Assembly: GCA_026397505.1 (NCBI GenBank) | Contig: JAPLUR010000125.1 | Coordinates: 1 to 64,000 of the forward strand | Origin: Candidatus Zixiibacteriota bacterium | GTDB taxonomy: Bacteria > Zixibacteria > MSB-5A5 > GN15 > PGXB01 | Reading direction: 5' to 3' | DNA length: 64,000 nt | Shown: in pieces, positions 45,850 to 54,329 of the stretch | How positions within the stretch are numbered: the stretch's first letter is position 1 | How the letters are laid out: every line of letters begins with the position of its first letter | Program-made: the position numbers and the translations under genes | Notes under the pieces: generated by a model | The model's database searches: none | Told to the model about the DNA's origin: nothing | Seen by the model: the letters and a program-made list of their open reading frames with translations, nothing else

Positions 45850-46144
45850 GTGTTGAAGTTCAAATTACGTGGCTGTCCCCCCCCTGAGGGAAAATCGAAT
45901 TTATCAGACCGCCTGGACCGTGTGCCGGAAGGCTGAAAAAGAATATCAGACAGCATTTAATTTGACACAATCCCCGTCTTCAAAGCCGCCGTTATCGAAA
46001 TGTGACCTGGATTCGGGAAGAGGCAGGGTTGTGGTCGGGCGGCATGTCCGGATGGAGTTGATGAATAGCTTCAGACAAAGCTATTCCGGCCGACGCAACC
46101 TCACTCTCTATTACGGCGCCATGAGAATAAACCGGTTGTCGTAA
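45850..46144 (+). pseudogene. Possible small ORF split at a C8 tract
   Basis: GTG 45850 with GGGGAG 5 nt upstream opens MLKFKLRGC and then meets a run of eight C (45877-45884); as written it stops after 28 residues. Removing one C would join it to a frame that continues to 46144 (ending YYGAMRINRLS), about 97 residues in all with three Cys. No family is recognised. It may be a second small product of the locus, a phase-variable gene, a sequence error or chance. Confidence 0.3.
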
Positions 46145-46168
46145 TGAGAATCTTTTGATCACGGATGC

Positions 46169-46206
46169 AGAAAGCGCGTTGATTTCGCTGGAAGTCCGCG
46201 CTTTCT
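46169..46206. promoter_or_regulatory. Perfect 10-bp-stem hairpin before second radical SAM gene
   Basis: AGAAAGCGCG (46169-46178) and CGCGCTTTCT (46197-46206) are fully complementary around an 18-nt loop. It lies 26 bp before the next start. It may stabilise the upstream peptide mRNA or attenuate read-through into the downstream enzyme, which would give more peptide than enzyme (inference). Confidence 0.5.
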
Positions 46207-46232
46207 CATAGCCGACGCGAACTTGAAAGAGA

Positions 46233-47276
46233 ATGACTGCTATAATGAGAATCGAAAAACCGGAGAGAATTGGCTGGGAAATAACCCGGTTCTGCAATCT
46301 GACCTGTCCGCATTGCTACAGCGCCGCCACCAAGAAACCACTGCGCGAGTTGAGCACCGCCGAATCTCTTAACATAATCAAATCCTTAAAAGAGATGGGA
46401 ACCGGATTTATCGGCTGGACGGGCGGAGAACCGTTGCTGCGTGGAGATCTGGAGAAGCTGATATCGTATGCCGCGGAAATGGGTATAAAATCGGCCATCA
46501 CCAGCAATGGGGTTCTTCTGGATGAGAAAAGGGCCCGAAGTCTGCAGAAAGCCGGTGTCAGGATGGTTCAGATAAGTATCGATGGTTCGACGCCCGAATG
46601 GAACAACCGAATAAGGCGGGCCACAACCGAGGAGTTCTACAAAGCCCTTGAGGCGGTACGTATCTGCAGGAGGCTGGGGTACAGCGTGACGATGGCCATG
46701 CTGATCGGCGAGGAGAATCTTGATGATGCTCCCGAATATATAAAACTGGCGACACACGAAGGAGTTGACTGTGTTCGATTCTGCGGATTTGTTCCTTTTG
46801 GACGGGGAAAAAGTCAGAATCACCGGCTTGGATTTACGGAACGGAAGGGGGACCTGAAAAAGTTCGTTTCCAAGCATTATGGCAGTGAGAAACCGATGAT
46901 TGCTTTTGATCCGGCTTTCGGCCCGCCGCCGCCGTATTACTATTTCCATGAATGTATGGCCGGCAAGAGCATGTTCTATCTTACCTGCACCGGGGATGTT
47001 TTCCCCTGTACTTCTCTTTTAGGAAAAGAGAATCTTATCGGCAATGTTCGAAAACGGTCGCTAGCCGATATTTGGAACGATCCCAAGATGACGGCCGTTT
47101 CCGATTTAAGGCCGCAAGATATTCACGGCGTCTGCCGCGATTGCCGGCATTTGAAGCATTGCCATGGCGCCTGCCGCGGGATAACCAAATGCCACACCGG
47201 CGATCTTTATGCTTCATTTCCGCTTTGTTTGTACCGGGTAAAGAATAAATCCAAAGCGGTGAAGCACCCCAAATAG
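46233..47276 (+). CDS. Second radical SAM/SPASM protein
   Basis: A 347-residue radical SAM protein. The core motif is CNLTCPHC near residue 22, with WTGGEPLLRGD and SIDGSTPEW following. The C-terminal SPASM region has CMAGKSMFYLTCTGDVFPC, then CRDCRHLKHCHGACRG, then CHTGD and a final Cys in FPLCLY. It resembles the NirJ/AhbD/GeoRSP-like branch, which includes haem-modifying and peptide-modifying enzymes. It shares the locus with the Cys-rich peptide and first maturase, so a second modification of the same peptide is plausible but not proven. ATG 46233 or 46245. Confidence 0.82.
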   Translation: MTAIMRIEKPERIGWEITRFCNLTCPHCYSAATKKPLRELSTAESLNIIKSLKEMGTGFIGWTGGEPLLRGDLEKLISYAAEMGIKSAITSNGVLLDEKRARSLQKAGVRMVQISIDGSTPEWNNRIRRATTEEFYKALEAVRICRRLGYSVTMAMLIGEENLDDAPEYIKLATHEGVDCVRFCGFVPFGRGKSQNHRLGFTERKGDLKKFVSKHYGSEKPMIAFDPAFGPPPPYYYFHECMAGKSMFYLTCTGDVFPCTSLLGKENLIGNVRKRSLADIWNDPKMTAVSDLRPQDIHGVCRDCRHLKHCHGACRGITKCHTGDLYASFPLCLYRVKNKSKAVKHPK

Positions 47277-47527
47277 ATAACATGGTATCGTCTGCCGAAA
47301 GCGGAACTGTCTAGGGGCTTACGATAAATCCGCATGGCGGTCGAAAACGCACAAAGGAATTTTGGAAATGTCGTGAGGTCTCACTTTCCGCCTGCGGCAC
47401 AATCGCGGGGCGAAAAATGCCTGGTTGTCGGCCCGATGGAAAGTGACGGTTAATACCAATTCCCACAACGACTTGTCGACTAACAGCCGTGCTCGTCCAG
47501 TTCCATTTTGCCGATTATTAAAAAATC
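47277..47527. other. Gap after the radical SAM locus
   Basis: No ORF or terminator with a T-run is recognised. Short GC-rich inverted segments occur, but none is convincing. The next promoter starts at 47528. Confidence 0.4.
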
Positions 47528-47569
47528 TTGACAAAAACCTGAAACCAATATATACATATATGCGTATAT
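47528..47569 (+). promoter_or_regulatory. Promoter with overlapping ArsR-type operator
   Basis: TTGACA (47528-47533), 17-bp spacer, TATACA (47551-47556). An imperfect 20-bp palindrome ATATACATAT-ATGCGTATAT (47550-47569; 8 of 10 pairs) covers the -10, the usual place and base composition for an ArsR/SmtB operator. Autoregulation is likely. Confidence 0.6.
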
Positions 47570-47581
47570 GCCCATGAAACC

Positions 47582-48013
47582 ATGAAAGAAAAAGTCGACA
47601 TAATTCTGGCGCCCGTTTTTCGGGCCATGGCTGACAGCACGAGGCTTAAGATCCTCCTGATGCTTGAGGCCAAACCGCGTACAGTGGGGGAGATTGTCTC
47701 ATTCTTCAACCTCTCCCAACCGACGATAACCCGTCACCTGCAGGCGCTGACCGCCGTCGGGCTGGTGAAACGAAGCCGCAAAGGGCAGCATGTCCGATAT
47801 GAACTGAATGCCGAGAATCTGCGCATGGTTTGTGTGGACCTGGCCGATTCATTCCCTTGCTGCAGCATGGTGGTGATCCCCCGCAGTGGGAATGCAGTAT
47901 GCGATGTTCCGGTGAAAAGCAAAAAAAACAGGAAAGGGGTTGGTTCGTACGATACAATTGCCCCGGTGAGAAATGTTAATATTGGAACACGAAAGAAAGG
48001 AGGCCGGCGATGA
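47582..48013 (+). CDS. ArsR-family winged-helix transcriptional regulator
   Basis: A 143-residue repressor. Its winged helix (residues 8-85) is typical: FRAMADSTRLKILLMLEAKP, then FFNLSQPTITRHLQALTAVG, then VKRSRKGQHVRYEL. The C-terminal extension has Cys (CVDLADSFPCCSMVV, AVCDV) that could bind metal or thiol signals; the classical ELCVCDL motif of ArsR is missing. It probably binds the palindrome at its own promoter. The stop overlaps the next small ORF (ATGA). Whether it also regulates the radical SAM locus just upstream is unknown. Confidence 0.87.
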   Translation: MKEKVDIILAPVFRAMADSTRLKILLMLEAKPRTVGEIVSFFNLSQPTITRHLQALTAVGLVKRSRKGQHVRYELNAENLRMVCVDLADSFPCCSMVVIPRSGNAVCDVPVKSKKNRKGVGSYDTIAPVRNVNIGTRKKGGRR

Positions 48014-48084
48014 GACGGTTCTTGGTTCCGCGCGTTGCTCGTTGTTGCAGCGGCGCTAAACGGTTGTCCCGGGTAGGACACTAA
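48010..48084 (+). CDS. 24-residue Arg/Cys peptide ORF coupled to ArsR gene
   Basis: ATG 48010 overlaps the ArsR stop (ATGA) and has AAAGGAGG 7 nt upstream. The product, MRRFLVPRVARCCSGAKRLS plus four residues, is basic with a Cys pair. The excellent ribosome binding site and the terminator 27 bp after its stop argue that it is translated. No family is recognised. It may be chance, a leader-type peptide or a small metal/thiol-related product. Confidence 0.4.
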   Translation: MRRFLVPRVARCCSGAKRLSRVGH

Positions 48085-48110
48085 AAGGCCCATCCGACTA
48101 GAGGTTAACC

Positions 48111-48140
48111 GGGGTCCCGATGAGGGGCCCCAATTTTTTT
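48111..48140 (+). terminator. Rho-independent terminator
   Basis: GGGGTCCC (48111-48118), loop GATGA, GGGGCCCC (48124-48131), then AA and seven T. An 8-bp stem with one G-U. It closes the ArsR/peptide transcript. Confidence 0.85.
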
Positions 48141-48323
48141 CAGTCTGGACGGGCCGAGAGTAATATATCAGATTTCCGGATAATTGACAATCAAATTGGA
48201 TGTCGCCTATCTGCAGAATGACGCCGCGGAGTGCAGGGGCTGGGTTTAAAAGCAAAATGTAAGCAGAACCGAAAAAGGCGATCAATCTCTAATTAATCAG
48301 GATTGCGCCGGTAATGAATACAA

Positions 48324-49106
48324 TTAGGTTTTTTGAGCATTGGGTTTATGGCGTTCAAAGAAGGTCTTGAAAGCCGCGGCGGCTTCGGGCGATTTAAGAC
48401 GTTCCATCAAAAGCCTGCCTTCATCGGAAATAGTTTGGCTGACTATCTCGGCGTTGGCCTTTTTCAGCATTGCCTTGGTCAGGCGGACAGAGGCAGGCGG
48501 CTGGGCGGCGAGTTTCCGGGCCTGCTCCATGGCAAGGTGCAGAACCTCGGTATCATCGCAGACAGCATTCACCAGTCCAATCTCTTTGGCTTTCTCTGCC
48601 GTAAAGGATTCCCCCAGAAGCAACAGCTCGGAGGCGCGCCGATGCCCGGCCAGAAGCGGCAGGAGAAAACTCGAACCGGCCTCGGGGCAAAGCCCCAGAT
48701 TGACAAAGGGCACGGAGAATTTTGTATTGGCGCCGGCATAAACCAGATCGCAGTGCAGAAGCATGGTGGTGCCGATGCCCACGGCCAGTCCGGAGACCGA
48801 CGCGACGATCGGTTTCTCCGCCCGGCTTATCGCTTTCATGAAAGCGAATACCGGGCTGTTCTCATCTTTGGGAGGAGAATCGAGGAAATCTTTCAGATCG
48901 TTCCCGCTGGTAAAGCATCCACCCGCGCCCTGGATTAAGATAACCCGAACTCTGCCGTCCCTTTCGGCTTGTTGAATGGAATCGGTCATGGCTGAATACA
49001 TGGCGATGGTGAGGGCGTTTTTCTTTTCCGGTCGATTCATCATGATGCAGGATATGCCATCCTGATTTTCAATTACAATATTGGCTATGGGCTCGTTTCG
49101 ATTCAT
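48324..49106 (-). CDS. Enoyl-CoA hydratase/isomerase family protein
   Basis: A 260-residue crotonase-fold protein. The CoA/oxyanion motifs are present: RPEKKNALTIAMYSAM, then GGCFTSGNDLKDF (first oxyanion loop) and AVGIGTTMLLHCDLVYAG (second). The usual paired Glu of hydratases is not evident: the second acidic position lies in NLGLCPEAGSSFLLP, as in enoyl-CoA isomerases (PaaG/ECI-like). So delta3-delta2 isomerase is more likely than hydratase. It overlaps the methyltransferase stop by 4 bp, so the two are coupled. Confidence 0.85.
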   Translation of the reverse strand: MNRNEPIANIVIENQDGISCIMMNRPEKKNALTIAMYSAMTDSIQQAERDGRVRVILIQGAGGCFTSGNDLKDFLDSPPKDENSPVFAFMKAISRAEKPIVASVSGLAVGIGTTMLLHCDLVYAGANTKFSVPFVNLGLCPEAGSSFLLPLLAGHRRASELLLLGESFTAEKAKEIGLVNAVCDDTEVLHLAMEQARKLAAQPPASVRLTKAMLKKANAEIVSQTISDEGRLLMERLKSPEAAAAFKTFFERHKPNAQKT

Positions 49107-49846
49107 GACTGTGAAGCTGCCTTCTTTAAAACATATATAACCCAGGGGGCGATTCGGGTTTCATTGACCCAATTATATGGCTCACTTTCCTTGGCCAAAG
49201 GTTTATGGGTCTTGACTAATTCCAATCCGGCTTTACTATATACCTCCCGATAGGATTCATCGGTCCAGACAATATCCTCGACCGGTCTTTTGTCGCCTAT
49301 ATCCGTTATGATGATTTTTACTTTGTCGCCGCTTTTGGCGAATCTGTTTTCCGGATAATCTTTGGTGGAGAATGACGCCCATTCATTTAAATAAATTTCG
49401 GGGGATGAGACAAGGTTGACCAGGGCCCCTTCCCTTTTTAATATCCGTCCGATCTCTTGTAATATCCGGACCTTTTTTTCCATCGTGGGGATATTGTCAA
49501 ATGTGAATGCAGACAGAACAAGATCGCAGGTGTCGCTTTTAAACCGGCTGAAGTCGCCATCGCCGACGAGATAATATTCTCCATCGGGATCAATTTCCTT
49601 TGCTTTCTTAATCATGTCCGAGGATATATCAACACCGACGGTATCAAAGCCGCATTTCTGTAGGAATCTTGTCGAACGGCCGGTACCGCATCCGAAATCC
49701 AGAGCTTTGTTTCCTTTGATATGTTCAAAGATGATTCCGGGCAGGTCGCGATATGCCAGATAATATGTGCCGGGAAATTCCAGTTTGGCGTACGCCTCGG
49801 CGCGTCTGGCGTCATCATAGGAATTGAATATTTCCATAATGATCAT
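49103..49846 (-). CDS. SAM-dependent methyltransferase
   Basis: A 247-residue class I methyltransferase. Motif I is ALDFGCGTGRSTRFLQ (about residues 47-62), followed by VGVDISSDMIKKAKEID and DLVLSAFTFDNIP. The substrate is unknown. Start at Met 1 or Met 4 (MEIFN). It ends in a 4-bp overlap with the enoyl-CoA hydratase/isomerase gene and starts 9 bp after the kinase-TPR gene, so the three read as one minus-strand operon. Confidence 0.83.
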   Translation of the reverse strand: MIIMEIFNSYDDARRAEAYAKLEFPGTYYLAYRDLPGIIFEHIKGNKALDFGCGTGRSTRFLQKCGFDTVGVDISSDMIKKAKEIDPDGEYYLVGDGDFSRFKSDTCDLVLSAFTFDNIPTMEKKVRILQEIGRILKREGALVNLVSSPEIYLNEWASFSTKDYPENRFAKSGDKVKIIITDIGDKRPVEDIVWTDESYREVYSKAGLELVKTHKPLAKESEPYNWVNETRIAPWVIYVLKKAASQS

Positions 49847-49855
49847 CTTTTATGC

Positions 49856-52693
49856 TCAATTTATATCGTCAGAAGCATGTTGCGCCCCCAATATTTCGCT
49901 GATCCATCGGATTTCGTGTTCGATTTCTATTTTCGCCGCCAGCTCCAGAGCGCTCTGCAGAATCCGGCGACTTTCTTCATGTAACTCCGGGTTTTGCCCC
50001 TGTTTCATAAGGATGACACCCAGATGGCGTTGAGTGAATATAATCAACTCCGGGCTGCCCATCTGATGCGCCTCCTCAACGAACCGCCGCAGTTGCGGGA
50101 TGGCCGAATCCGGGTCGTTATCCTGTGCGGTCAGAGCCGCCTCAATGGTCGATGCCCGCATCCAGATCGGTCCCCGATCCTGCGGGCCGAGCAATTGCAG
50201 ACAGGACCGGCAGTGCTCGCGACTAAGGACAATATCATTATAATGGTAATGAAACTCAGCCAGACGTGAATGTGGGCTGGTTTGGCTTCCGCGCAGTTCA
50301 GAGTCATCGGCTACTTTGACTGCCTTATGCAGGTGCTCCAGGGCCTGCTCTCTGTCTCCTTTCCAAAAATAAGCTGTGCCGAGATTGGTATGGGCGGAGC
50401 TGAGGGCTACCGGGAGGTTCAACTCGTTTGCCGAAACCAAGACATCCGAGGCAATTTTGATAGCCTTCTCATAATCTCCGATTACCGTGAGATCGTGGGC
50501 AATATTACTTTGGGAAATCAGATAACCCTGAAGATTCGACTGCTGTTTGTGAACGGCGGAACCCCTTTCATTGAGTTCAATGGCCCTGCGGTAGTCACCC
50601 TGGGAACCGTAGACAAACGCAATATTGTTGAGGGTTGTGGCGATTGTCATCTGATCTTCACCCAGTTGCTCGTAAATGCGCAGAGCATCCAGAAGGTTGT
50701 GCAGCGCTTCGCCGAAATTACCGCTATTGATATGTGTGATGCCGATATTGTTCAGACATTTTGCCTCGAGCGATTGATCCTCCCGTCTGCGAGCTACCGC
50801 CAATGCCTCTGCAAAAAGCTCGGCTGCCCTGGCATAATCCCCCTTATAATAGTAAATGCCGCCAATGTTCTTGAGGGCCTCCGAGGCTTTTTCCTGATCC
50901 CCCAACTGTTTGTATATCTCCAGCACCCGCTGGAAAAGCTCAAGAGCCTTATCGAATTGTGCGCGCGGCTGGAGAATATTGATGAGAACCGCGAGGGTTT
51001 CGGCCTCTCCGGCCAGATCGGAAGTCTCCCGGTTCAGTCCGAGTGCTTGCTGACCCGTCTCCCAGGCTTGATCCCATTTTGATTGGATGGTATAAGAGGT
51101 TGCCAGGATACGCAGCAGAAATGCCTCTTCCGACTTCAACATGCGGGACCGTGCATCCTTGAGCGCCTCGAGCAGTTCGCGATCGGCCAAAGCATATTCG
51201 CCTTTGAAAAGGTGAACTCCGGCAATACCGGCTCGGGCAGGGAGCAGACCCGGCTCCATCTCCGCCGCCCGCCGATACATCCCAAGTGCAATTTCCACAT
51301 CCGCTTTGTCACGTTTATGTTCGAAAGCATACTTTGCTCGCAGGTAGTACTCGTAGGCTTGCGGACTGATAATTTCGGAGACCCCCGCGCGCGATGATCG
51401 CTGCGAAGTATTAACTCCAAGCGCCAGGTTTATCCCTTGCGCCAGGGCCCGTTTGATATGGGGGATCTCACCCACCGGTCGCTCCCAGCGTTCCGCCCAG
51501 ATGTTCTTCTTGCTGCGAGCATCAACAAGCTGGATCGATACACGTATCGTATCACTGGCTTTCAAAATCGAACCATCCAAAACGAGATTGACATCAAGCC
51601 TGCGGGCGATTTCCTCAAGTTCTGCATCCGAGTCCTTCCATTTCAGAATGGAGCGCATGGGTGCGACTCTCAGGTTCCGGAGGCGCGTCATATCGACGAT
51701 GAGATCTTCCGTTAAGCCGTAGCTGAGATATTCATCATCGGGATTTCCGAGATTTCGAAGGTACAGCACGGCCAGAGATTGCGGCGCCGTGACCTGGACA
51801 ACCCGGGGGATTTGCATATTAAGGCCGGCTGTATCGCCGCCAGTAAATTGAGCCAAAGCAATGGCCATTTCCGAAGCACTCTGATACCGTGCGGCGACAT
51901 TCTTGGCGAGAGCCTTATCAATAACGGGCTGCCAGACCGAAGCGGTCTCAAAATCGAAATCAGCCAGAGGTTTTGGTTGCACGTTAACGATGGCATGGAT
52001 GGTGGCCGGCATATTGGCTTTCCTGAAAGGCGCCTTACCGGTGAGCAATTCATACAGAACAATACCGAGTGAGAAGAGATCGCTTCGGCTATCGACTTCT
52101 CCCCCCTCGGCCTGTTCGGGAGACATATAGTTCACAGTACCAAGGGTGGCTCCGGTCTGAGTGATTTGCTCGTCCTGTTGGACTTTGGCGAGTCCAAAAT
52201 CGAGCAGACGCACGCGGCCGGTTTCATCGAGGATGATATTGGACGGCTTGATGTCACGGTGCACAATACCGGCATCATGCGCGGCCGCCAAACCGTCACA
52301 TATTTGTATCGCGAGGCGGGCAATCTGTGAGGGGGTTATATCTTTTGAACCGATGAAATCGCCGAGGGGATGCCCCCGCACAAACTCCATTGCGATGAAT
52401 ACCCGGTTATGCTCTTCGGCGACCTCATGGATGGTCACTATATTGGGATGATTTAGTTTGGCCGCGGCCTGCGCCTCACGTTTGAAACGAGCCCTGAAAT
52501 CAGGATCGGTGGTCATGGCCGCCGGAAGAAATTTCAGTGCTACCTGTCGGTTCAGCTTGATGTCCTCGGCAAGATAGACCTCGCCCATGCCACCGGCGCC
52601 GATCTTCTCGATGATCCGGTAGTGTGCAATTATGGTGTCCTTCGCGAGATGAATGTGCGATCGGGTGATGTCGTTTGAATCGCTTTCCGGCAC
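49856..52693 (-). CDS. Ser/Thr kinase with long TPR array
   Basis: A 945-residue protein. The kinase (residues 20-285) is intact: IGAGGMGEVYLAED, VALKF, HRDIKPSN, LDFGLAK, SPEQAEG. A TolB-like region follows (SLAVLYLRNLGNPDDEYLS). The C-terminal half has at least eight TPRs of the Rapsyn/kinesin-light-chain style (AKCLNNIGITHINSGNFGEA, IATTLNNIAFVYGSQGDYRR). No TM helix is evident. GTG 52693 is preferred over TTG 52702: GGGAGA is well spaced and the product then begins MPESDSND, parallel to MPDSDPND of the kinase at 26492. Followed closely by methyltransferase and enoyl-CoA genes. Confidence 0.87.
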   Translation of the reverse strand: MPESDSNDITRSHIHLAKDTIIAHYRIIEKIGAGGMGEVYLAEDIKLNRQVALKFLPAAMTTDPDFRARFKREAQAAAKLNHPNIVTIHEVAEEHNRVFIAMEFVRGHPLGDFIGSKDITPSQIARLAIQICDGLAAAHDAGIVHRDIKPSNIILDETGRVRLLDFGLAKVQQDEQITQTGATLGTVNYMSPEQAEGGEVDSRSDLFSLGIVLYELLTGKAPFRKANMPATIHAIVNVQPKPLADFDFETASVWQPVIDKALAKNVAARYQSASEMAIALAQFTGGDTAGLNMQIPRVVQVTAPQSLAVLYLRNLGNPDDEYLSYGLTEDLIVDMTRLRNLRVAPMRSILKWKDSDAELEEIARRLDVNLVLDGSILKASDTIRVSIQLVDARSKKNIWAERWERPVGEIPHIKRALAQGINLALGVNTSQRSSRAGVSEIISPQAYEYYLRAKYAFEHKRDKADVEIALGMYRRAAEMEPGLLPARAGIAGVHLFKGEYALADRELLEALKDARSRMLKSEEAFLLRILATSYTIQSKWDQAWETGQQALGLNRETSDLAGEAETLAVLINILQPRAQFDKALELFQRVLEIYKQLGDQEKASEALKNIGGIYYYKGDYARAAELFAEALAVARRREDQSLEAKCLNNIGITHINSGNFGEALHNLLDALRIYEQLGEDQMTIATTLNNIAFVYGSQGDYRRAIELNERGSAVHKQQSNLQGYLISQSNIAHDLTVIGDYEKAIKIASDVLVSANELNLPVALSSAHTNLGTAYFWKGDREQALEHLHKAVKVADDSELRGSQTSPHSRLAEFHYHYNDIVLSREHCRSCLQLLGPQDRGPIWMRASTIEAALTAQDNDPDSAIPQLRRFVEEAHQMGSPELIIFTQRHLGVILMKQGQNPELHEESRRILQSALELAAKIEIEHEIRWISEILGAQHASDDIN

Positions 52694-52860
52694 TTTTGGC
52701 AATCTCCCGGTTTAACGGTTTTCAGGCCGCCGATTGTATGTTACCAACGTTCAAGATATACTTTGCAAACAAATAAGGCAACAAGCTAACGGGTAGACAA
52801 GACCTGCAAGCATAACGAAACAGCATTTCTTGAGGAATAGGGCGGTCTTGCAATAGTGCC

Positions 52861-53184
52861 CTATGCTACTTGGCTCCAAATGCACTTAGAGAAGGTCACG
52901 GGCTCTACTAGCCGGTGAAACTCCACGTTGATTTTCTTCATCACCTCATCCTCAAATATTCTCTTGTTGATTATGTCCATTTGCGCAAGGCTCTCGTATT
53001 CCCAGACTTCAATGTACATACCAGCCATCTGGCCGTATGATTGCTTATAGAGTTTCCACGACAGCACGCCGTCAAAAAGCTCCGCGTGGTCCTTCTTATA
53101 CTGTAGAAACTCATTCAGCAACGGCGTAAAACTGGCCTGCCTTTCCACTTTGACGACATATGTCTCTACCAAGAAAATGCTCAT
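52861..53184 (-). CDS. Small protein, probable dimeric alpha/beta-barrel
   Basis: A 107-residue protein (MSIFLVETYVVKVERQASFT...) with alternating strands and helices and aromatic residues (SWKLYKQSYGQMAGMYIEVW) that suggest an ABM/NIPSNAP-type ferredoxin-like barrel. The family is not firmly recognised. ATG 53184 is preferred since AGAGGAGA precedes it; a longer frame opens 33 bp upstream. 65 bp downstream of the M29-like gene on the same strand. Confidence 0.6.
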   Translation of the reverse strand: MSIFLVETYVVKVERQASFTPLLNEFLQYKKDHAELFDGVLSWKLYKQSYGQMAGMYIEVWEYESLAQMDIINKRIFEDEVMKKINVEFHRLVEPVTFSKCIWSQVA

Positions 53185-53249
53185 ACCTTTATCTCCTCTA
53201 AGGTCATCCGATTGCACGTCTTTAAGAACCTGATGGCCAAGATTCAGTC

Positions 53250-54329
53250 CTAGATGATAAGAACCCCATTCATAATAACCGTCTTCCTCATTCCATCTGG
53301 GAAAATGAAATCAAGTCGCTTGCAGACAATTGGATTGCCCTTGGCATAAACGATGTCCTCGTGGTACGCCTTTTCAGGAGAGGTAAAGTTGTCGACTCCC
53401 ACCGTACCACCGAGAAAATCGCTTCTTCCGTAGGCCCAATGAAACCCCGCCTTTTCATCCTCCAGAACGTTGCCCGTCACAACGGCCCGGTCGTTACAGC
53501 CGATAGCCACTTCCGCAATATGGCGAAGGGCTCTCTCGGCATTGAATTCCCCGCGTTTCCTCTCCGCAATCGGACCGTCTCCTATGATTCCGACGATCTG
53601 ATTGGCCTTTACCACGAAAACTACCATTTCGCCATCAATGAGCGCGGGGATCTCGCCCTCCGTTTGGCTGTTTTCCTTCTCGTTGGGACAGACGGCGACT
53701 TCCCCGGCAGGAAGATTCGCAAAGCGTTCCATATAGAAGCGGGTACCGGGAGGCAGCGAGCCGGTATCCTGAAGGACTCGCTTATGATCTGATATATCGA
53801 AATGACAGGCGTGGCCCGTTGAAAAGGTTACCTCGATACCGTCAGAACCCTCGAAAAGGGGCGCCAGTCTGGCGCAGGTCGCGGCGACCTTCTTGTAATC
53901 AGCCGAGAGCGCTGTTTCTTCCATGGACCTTCTTACCGTTGGAAGGCTCGCCGCCCGCAGATTCACATACTGCTTTACGAATCCAATAAGTGGAGCCGAT
54001 GCGGAAAACTCGGGCATTGAGATGACGATTGTCGAATCCCTGATAATGTCTTCGAGTCTGGTCTGTTGCCCTTTCCACATCCCATTTTCAGGCATGTTTG
54101 CATTATGCGAGCCAGTCGCCTTATAGGTGACGATTGGATTGACGCTTATTCCATACTTCCGGGAGAATGCTTCAATCTGTTTGTGCCAATCCTCTGCCAT
54201 GTGACGACGATACAGCCATTCATCATTGTCCTGGATCCTGCCGTGCGGCAGATCATACATAATTGTCACGATATCCCCAATCCGGGGAGCAAATACGTTC
54301 ACAAAGAGCTTTTCAAGGTCGAATGCCAT
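53250..54329 (-). CDS. M29-like aminopeptidase (thermophilic metalloprotease family)
   Basis: A 359-residue protein that resembles aminopeptidase T/PepS: ANLPAGEVAVCPNE, GEIPALIDG and GIIGDGP, then NVLEDEKAGFHWAYGRSDFL followed by GGTVGVDNF, which corresponds to the EDEK...H.A.G metal-ligand region. The expected function is cobalt- or zinc-dependent aminopeptidase. ATG 54329 is preferred, with AAAGGA upstream; the frame is open 63 bp further up. Its start lies inside the end of the truncated kinase head, so it now depends on that remnant's transcript. Confidence 0.72.
   Translation of the reverse strand: MAFDLEKLFVNVFAPRIGDIVTIMYDLPHGRIQDNDEWLYRRHMAEDWHKQIEAFSRKYGISVNPIVTYKATGSHNANMPENGMWKGQQTRLEDIIRDSTIVISMPEFSASAPLIGFVKQYVNLRAASLPTVRRSMEETALSADYKKVAATCARLAPLFEGSDGIEVTFSTGHACHFDISDHKRVLQDTGSLPPGTRFYMERFANLPAGEVAVCPNEKENSQTEGEIPALIDGEMVVFVVKANQIVGIIGDGPIAERKRGEFNAERALRHIAEVAIGCNDRAVVTGNVLEDEKAGFHWAYGRSDFLGGTVGVDNFTSPEKAYHEDIVYAKGNPIVCKRLDFIFPDGMRKTVIMNGVLII

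Noticed and set aside
50270-51082. 270-codon plus-strand frame inside the kinase-TPR gene
   Set aside because: Antisense shadow of TPR repeats with balanced codons; no start signal.
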